Source: SVQP01 sp045594445
Lineage (GTDB): Bacteria; Bacillota; Clostridia; Oscillospirales; CAG-272
DNA length: 18,597 nucleotides
Assembly: GCA_045594445.1 (NCBI GenBank)
Contig: JAZNYL010000015.1
Location: forward strand, 1-18,597
Reading direction: 5' to 3'
In this document: one piece after another, positions 14,546 through 18,597 of the stretch
How positions within the stretch are numbered: position 1 is the first letter of the stretch
Layout of the letters: every line of letters begins with the position of its first letter
Made by a program: the position numbers and the translations under genes
The notes under the pieces: model-generated
What the model was told of the DNA's origin: nothing
The model's input: only the letters and a program-made list of their open reading frames with translations
Databases searched by the model: none

Positions 14546-14624
14546 GTAGGGCGGGGGGTCACTCCCGCCGCGCTCTACCCAAATCCGGCACCCGCTTTGC
14601 GGCAGGAGCAAGCCCCTGCCCTAC
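14546..14624. repeat. Inverted pair of GTAGGGC palindromic repeats
   Basis: A copy GTAGGGCGGGGGGTCACTCC (from 14546) faces a similar copy read on the minus strand, GTAGGGCAGGGGCTTGCTCC (ending at 14624); over about 24 bases they differ at a handful of positions. A third relative lies at 18520-18544. The pair sits between two terminators and encodes nothing visible. Confidence 0.75.
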
Positions 14625-14634
14625 TTAGACGCAA

Positions 14635-14664
14635 AAACGCACCCGCTATCCAGCGAGTGCGTTT
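14635..14664 (-). terminator. Rho-independent terminator of the MATE gene
   Basis: AAACGCACCCGCT (14635-14647) and AGCGAGTGCGTTT (14652-14664) form a 13-bp stem with one wobble. On the minus strand the stem runs into five Ts, 12 bases after the MATE stop codon. Confidence 0.85.
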
Positions 14665-14676
14665 GATTGTTTTGAC

Positions 14677-16137
14677 TTATGCCTGCGCAGCAGCCTCTTG
14701 CACAGAAGCATTGGCCGCCTCTTCCCTTTTGAGCCTGCGCACGCGGTAGGTCCAGGTGACAATGCAGCAGATCAGATGCACGCCCGCGGTCAGAATCCAG
14801 GAAATGGGGTACGAGATATACAGCGTTTGGATCGGCTCGGGGAATCCTGGGCAAAGCAGCATGATCCATACGATACGGAACACGCAGGATCCGATCAGCG
14901 AGACCATCATGGGCAAGAACGACTTACCCATACCACGCATGATGCCGCTGAACACGTCCATAATGCCGCAAAGGAAATAGGTCATGGCAATGATCGCCAA
15001 GCGTCGGAGGCCTGCTTCGTGTACCAGCTCTTGACCGGGACGGTAAATGTTCAGCAAGGACTTTCCGATTCCAAACTCTGCAACTCCGATCGGGATGCCC
15101 ATGCCCAGACCGATAATGGTAACCAGCCCCAAGCAGATCAGGCTGGCGCGCAGCACGCGATCGTACTTTTTCGCGCCCGTATTCTGCCCGATAAATGTCA
15201 GTGCAGCATGATGGCATGCATTCATGGAGATATAGATAAATCCTTCAATATTGCCTGCGGTGGTGTTACCCGCCATCACTTCGGTAGGATACGTATTCAC
15301 CGTGCTTTGGATCAGCACGTTGGACAATGAGAAGAACGTGCCCTGCAGACCCGCGGGGATGCCGATGCGCAGCATCTTTTTCAGCGAATCCTTGTCCACA
15401 GCCAGCTTCTTGAAATCCAGATGGCAGTCGTCGTCCAAGGTAGCCATGTGATAAAGCACCATGACCATGGCAATGTACTGCGACACGGCGGTTGCGATAC
15501 CGACACCGATCGCCCCCATATGGAACACGCACACGAAGATCAGATTGAGGAATACGTTGGCAAGACCCGAAAGCGTCAGGAAGATCAAGGGATTCTTGGA
15601 GTCGCCCTTGGAGCGCAGAATGCTTGCTGCGTGGTTATACACCATGGACGCGGGAATGCCCACGAAATACGCGCTCATATAAGGCGCAGCCTCTGCCAGC
15701 ACGTCGTCGTTGGTGCCCATCAGGATCAGCAGGGGCTTTGCCATAAAGAAGCCGAAAACGCCCACGGCAATTCCCGTAAAGACCGAGGTCAGAATGGCAG
15801 TATGTACCACCTTTTGCACGCCGTCACGATCACCTGCACCAATTCTCTGTGCAACCACGACACCCGCGCCGACCGACAGACCCATGAAGAGGTTGACGAT
15901 CAGATTGATCAGCGCACCGCACGCACCAACCGCTGCAACGGCAGCGTCTGCATTATCCGCCCAGTTGCCCACAACCACCATATCGGCTGCGTTATAAAGC
16001 AGCTGAATGATGCCCGTAAACATGACAGGCAGCATAAACAGAATGATCTTGCCGAGCATTGGTCCCTCGGTGTAATCCTTTTTCTTTTCATGACCGTAAA
16101 CACGGAAATTTCTCATTCTTCCGCCCGATTTCAGCAT
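14677..16137 (-). CDS. MATE family multidrug/sodium antiporter
   Basis: MATE proteins are 12-helix membrane antiporters that export cationic drugs or metabolites using Na+ or H+ gradients. From the ATG at 16137 the protein has 486 residues. After a basic, charged N-terminus (about 1-27) come hydrophobic helices throughout, with the family motifs LLYNAADMVVVGNWAD in the first helical hairpin, GAGVVVAQRIGAGD near 90-103, and the repeat-half counterpart IPAGLQGTFFSLSNVLIQS in the second half. The C-terminal tail is cytoplasmic and Ala/Glu-rich. An in-frame GTG nine bases upstream is too close to the AAAGGAG ribosome site, which is eight bases from the ATG, so the ATG is chosen. It is monocistronic with its own promoter and terminator and is divergent from ligA. 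The substrate cannot be told from sequence. Confidence 0.93.
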   Translation of the reverse strand: MLKSGGRMRNFRVYGHEKKKDYTEGPMLGKIILFMLPVMFTGIIQLLYNAADMVVVGNWADNADAAVAAVGACGALINLIVNLFMGLSVGAGVVVAQRIGAGDRDGVQKVVHTAILTSVFTGIAVGVFGFFMAKPLLILMGTNDDVLAEAAPYMSAYFVGIPASMVYNHAASILRSKGDSKNPLIFLTLSGLANVFLNLIFVCVFHMGAIGVGIATAVSQYIAMVMVLYHMATLDDDCHLDFKKLAVDKDSLKKMLRIGIPAGLQGTFFSLSNVLIQSTVNTYPTEVMAGNTTAGNIEGFIYISMNACHHAALTFIGQNTGAKKYDRVLRASLICLGLVTIIGLGMGIPIGVAEFGIGKSLLNIYRPGQELVHEAGLRRLAIIAMTYFLCGIMDVFSGIMRGMGKSFLPMMVSLIGSCVFRIVWIMLLCPGFPEPIQTLYISYPISWILTAGVHLICCIVTWTYRVRRLKREEAANASVQEAAAQA

Positions 16138-16185
16138 TTTTCTCACTCCTTTGACAGCACTCTACGAAAATCGCATACAAAGGAT

Positions 16186-16214
16186 ATTATATTACATTTC
16201 GGGCAAAGAGTCAA
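16186..16214 (-). promoter_or_regulatory. MATE gene promoter
   Basis: On the minus strand TTGACT (16209-16214), a 17-bp spacer and consensus TATAAT (16186-16191) predict a leader of about 40 bases. Confidence 0.8.
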
Positions 16215-16280
16215 GGGATATGGGAGAGAAAGTTGATTCATGATATTATGCAGACAATGACTTGCCCACCTTTGATGTGA

Positions 16281-16414
16281 CATTGAGATAATTCTCTCCG
16301 TTCTTTTTTGAGCAAGTAGCCGCAAAAAAGAACCAAAAAAACGGCGTAATACGGGGCTTTGCCCCGAACCCCAGTCGCTTTTTTGAAAAAAGCGACACAA
16401 AAACTTTCGTGAAG
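16281..16414 (+). repeat. Hairpin-repeat locus 3: single unit
   Basis: A single plus-oriented unit lies between the divergent MATE and ligA promoters: CATTGAGATAATTCTCTC, core hairpin GTTCTTTTTTG/CAAAAAAGAAC (16300-16310/16323-16333), CGGGGC-TTT-GCCCCG (16352-16366), terminal hairpin with GTCGC/GCGAC stem ends and T6/A6 (16374-16396), then AAAAACTTTCGTGAAG. Its module order matches the minus-oriented unit of locus 1. No gene lies in 16215-16512. Confidence 0.85.
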
Positions 16415-16449
16415 CAGGGCAACCCAATGGGTAAATTCCCCTCTTTTCA

Positions 16450-16478
16450 TTGACATACCACAACTTTTTTGGTATAAT
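16450..16478 (+). promoter_or_regulatory. ligA promoter (perfect consensus)
   Basis: TTGACA (16450-16455), a 17-bp spacer and TATAAT (16473-16478) match the sigma-A consensus at all twelve positions. The predicted leader is about 28 bases. Confidence 0.88.
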
Positions 16479-16512
16479 AACAATGTATGTATTTTGATTT
16501 TCGGAGGACAAA

Positions 16513-18510
16513 ATGGCACATTCCGACGAGATTTTTGAGAAAATTACAAAATTGCGCCGAGAGGTGGCTCACCACGCAAAGCTCTATTACGTGGACGACG
16601 CGCCCGTCATCTCGGATTATGAATATGACCGCATGTTTTACGAGCTGCTGGCCCTGGAAGAGGCGCACCCCGAATATTTCGATCCCGCATCCCCCACGCA
16701 GCGCGTGGGCGGCAAGCCCTTGGACAAATTTGCCAAGGTGACGCATCGCGTGCGCATGGACTCACTCTCGGACGTCTTCTCCTTCGAGGAGCTGACCGAT
16801 TTCGTAACGCGCGTGCACGCCGAGCTGCCCGACGCTCTCTTCTCGGTTGAGCCCAAGATCGACGGCTTGTCCTGCTCGCTGATTTATGAAAACGGCGTGC
16901 TTGTCACAGGCGCAACGCGCGGCGACGGTGTGACCGGTGAGGACATTACGCAAAACGTGCGTACCATCTTCTCAATTCCCCTGACGCTGCCCCATCCCTT
17001 GACGCTGACCGTGCGCGGTGAGGTTTACATGCCGCGCGCCGTATTCGAACGCATCAACCAAAAGCGCGAGGCAAACGGCGAGGCACTCATGGCCAACCCG
17101 AGAAACGCTGCGGCAGGATCTTTGCGTCAGCTTGACCCGCAGATCACGGCACAGCGCGCGCTGGATATTTTCATTTTCAATTACCAAGAGGGCGACCTCT
17201 GGGCTGACGGTCACGCTCCCCTGACGCACATGGAAACGCTGGATCGCTTGGACGAGTTGGGCTTCCCTGCAATCAAGCTGCGCACCGTGGTGCACACGGC
17301 TGACGAGATCATTGCCCACATCCAAAAGATCGGCGAGATGCGCGACGACCTTGCCTACGACATTGACGGCGTGGTGATCAAGGTCAACAGCCTTGCGCAG
17401 CGTCAGATACTCGGACAGGGCATCAGTACCCCCAAATGGGCGGTTGCTTACAAATTTCCGCCCGAGAGAAAGCAGACAACGCTGAACGATATCACCATTC
17501 AGGTCGGCCGCACCGGCGTGCTGACGCCTACCGCCGAGCTCTCCCCTGTTCGCCTTGCGGGCACCACCGTCTCACGCGCGACGCTGCACAACATAGATTT
17601 TATCCGCGAGCGCGACATTATGCTGGGAGACGTAGTTTCTGTGCAAAAGAGCGGCGACATCATCCCCGAGGTGGTTTGTGCGCATCCCGAAAAGCGCGAC
17701 GGCACGCAAACTCCCTTCCACATGCCCACGCATTGTCCCTCTTGCGGACACGAGGTGGTCAAGGCCGAGGGCGAGGTGGCTGTACGCTGTATCAACCCGT
17801 CCTGCCCCGCGCAGCTCTCGCGCGGCATTGAGCATTTTGCATCCAAGGACGCCATGGACATTGACGGTCTTGGCCCGCAGATCGTGGATGCGCTGATCGA
17901 TGCCGATCTGATCCACGACGCAGCCGATCTTTACGCGCTGCGTGCCGAGCAGATTGCGACTCTGGAGCGCATGGGCGACAAATCCGCCGCCAATCTGATC
18001 GCGGCGATTGAAAAATCCAAATCCGCCGGGCTTGAGCGTCTGATCTTCGCGCTTGGCATTCGCAATATCGGTCAGGTGGCCGCCACCGCGCTTGCGCGCC
18101 GCTACGGCACGCTGGACGCTTGCATGAACGCCACGACCGAGGAGCTTTGTGCACTGGACGATTTCGGACAGATCACGGCCGATTGCGTGATCGAATACTT
18201 CTCACGCGCTGAAAGCCGTGCGCTCTGCACGCGTCTTGCAGCCGCAGGCGTGTTGACCGAATCCACCGCCGCTCCCGTGGGCGACAAGTTAGCAGGCTTG
18301 ACCTTTGTGCTGACCGGCACGCTGCCCACTATGGGCCGCAGCGAGGCTGAGGCGCTGATCGTGGCAGCAGGTGGCAAAACCTCCTCGTCGGTCTCCAAAA
18401 AGACCTCGTACGTGGTTGCGGGTGAGGCAGCAGGCAGTAAGCTGACCAAGGCTCAGAATCTCGGCGTGGCCATTATCGACGAGGCAGAGCTGTTGAGAAT
18501 GTTGTCGTAA
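16513..18510 (+). CDS. ligA: NAD-dependent DNA ligase
   Basis: LigA seals nicks during replication and repair using NAD+. The 665-residue protein contains the full domain set: domain Ia with YYVDDAPVISDYEYD (25-39), the adenylation domain with the AMP-accepting Lys115 in VEPKIDGLS and TRGDGVTGEDITQN, the OB fold (around 320-395, including VGRTGVLTPTAEL), a Cys4 zinc finger (Cys408, Cys411, Cys426, Cys431), helix-hairpin-helix repeats (about 445-580) and a C-terminal BRCT domain (about 592-665, with FVLTGTLPTMGRSEAE). The ATG at 16513 follows GGAGG by five bases. It stands alone behind a perfect-consensus promoter; pcrA and gatC, which often adjoin ligA, are not here. No U-tract terminator follows, only a palindromic repeat. 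Confidence 0.97.
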   Translation: MAHSDEIFEKITKLRREVAHHAKLYYVDDAPVISDYEYDRMFYELLALEEAHPEYFDPASPTQRVGGKPLDKFAKVTHRVRMDSLSDVFSFEELTDFVTRVHAELPDALFSVEPKIDGLSCSLIYENGVLVTGATRGDGVTGEDITQNVRTIFSIPLTLPHPLTLTVRGEVYMPRAVFERINQKREANGEALMANPRNAAAGSLRQLDPQITAQRALDIFIFNYQEGDLWADGHAPLTHMETLDRLDELGFPAIKLRTVVHTADEIIAHIQKIGEMRDDLAYDIDGVVIKVNSLAQRQILGQGISTPKWAVAYKFPPERKQTTLNDITIQVGRTGVLTPTAELSPVRLAGTTVSRATLHNIDFIRERDIMLGDVVSVQKSGDIIPEVVCAHPEKRDGTQTPFHMPTHCPSCGHEVVKAEGEVAVRCINPSCPAQLSRGIEHFASKDAMDIDGLGPQIVDALIDADLIHDAADLYALRAEQIATLERMGDKSAANLIAAIEKSKSAGLERLIFALGIRNIGQVAATALARRYGTLDACMNATTEELCALDDFGQITADCVIEYFSRAESRALCTRLAAAGVLTESTAAPVGDKLAGLTFVLTGTLPTMGRSEAEALIVAAGGKTSSSVSKKTSYVVAGEAAGSKLTKAQNLGVAIIDEAELLRMLS

Positions 18511-18519
18511 CAAATAACA

Positions 18520-18544
18520 GTAGGGGCGATTCACGAATCGCCCG
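18520..18544 (+). repeat. GTAGGG-type palindromic repeat after ligA
   Basis: GTAGGGGCGATT-CACG-AATCGCCCG forms a perfect 8-bp stem (18524-18531 with 18536-18543), ten bases after the ligA stop. It begins with the same GTAGGG as the pair at 14546-14624. It lacks a U tract, so it is not a canonical terminator. The remaining bases to the window end hold no gene; a small dyad GTCTT-AGG-AAGAC lies at 18577-18589. Confidence 0.65.
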
Positions 18545-18597
18545 CAGACAAAATGCTCTAAGTCGGAGGCCAAGCGGTCTTAGGAAGACAACCACCT

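Noticed and set aside
3264..16414. CRISPR array
   Set aside because: The repeats are long, hairpin-rich, in both orientations and kilobases apart, with no regular spacers and no cas genes.
18558..18597. tRNA gene at the window end
   Set aside because: The TTAGGAA loop looks like an anticodon loop, but the flanking stem pairs only three bases and no acceptor or D-arm could be built.

Overview
This window looks like a piece of an uncultured gut-type Clostridia genome (Bacillota, probably near Oscillospirales). The support is clostridial-type protein families (a long bacterial citrate synthase, an orphan solute-binding lipoprotein, YifB, PepD, a small HD hydrolase), strong GGAGG ribosome sites, consensus sigma-A promoters that all have 17-bp spacers, and GC-rich intergenic hairpin repeats. 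The lineage is an inference; no rRNA is present. Thirteen complete protein genes and one broken fragment are supported. Most genes lie on the minus strand; only malQ and ligA are on the plus strand.

Layout. 1-344: a minus-strand fragment of pheT whose motifs do not look clostridial and whose reading frame stops abruptly at 345, next to a strong promoter that points into it; this is probably an assembly chimera or a recombination scar. 508-1881: citrate synthase with its own promoter (overlapped by a dyad) and terminator. 2050-3234: CDF metal transporter of the Mn type. 3264-3601: hairpin-repeat locus 1. 3624-5165: YifB/ComM ATPase, divergent from malQ (5289-6755) with back-to-back promoters. 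6808-8316: sugar-binding-type lipoprotein, convergent with malQ and sharing its terminator. 8488-10992: mreB-pepD operon. 11078-11475: hairpin-repeat locus 2. 11492-14420: four-gene nucleoside-salvage operon (HD hydrolase, deoD, deoB, cdd). 14502-14664: two terminators enclosing a palindromic repeat pair. 14677-16137: MATE efflux pump. 16281-16414: hairpin-repeat locus 3. 16513-18510: NAD-dependent DNA ligase. The final 87 bases carry another short palindromic repeat and no gene.

How the genes work together. The clearest functional unit is the salvage operon: a candidate nucleotide phosphohydrolase makes nucleosides, DeoD splits purine nucleosides to pentose-1-phosphate, DeoB isomerises that to the 5-phosphate, and Cdd deaminates cytidine. 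MalQ and the lipoprotein probably both serve carbohydrate use. The other genes are single housekeeping units (citrate synthesis, cell shape, DNA ligation, metal and drug export).

The most unusual content is not protein-coding. A modular intergenic repeat family occurs at three loci. Its hairpin stems differ between copies but stay base-paired and keep the same loops, which suggests selection for folded structure.
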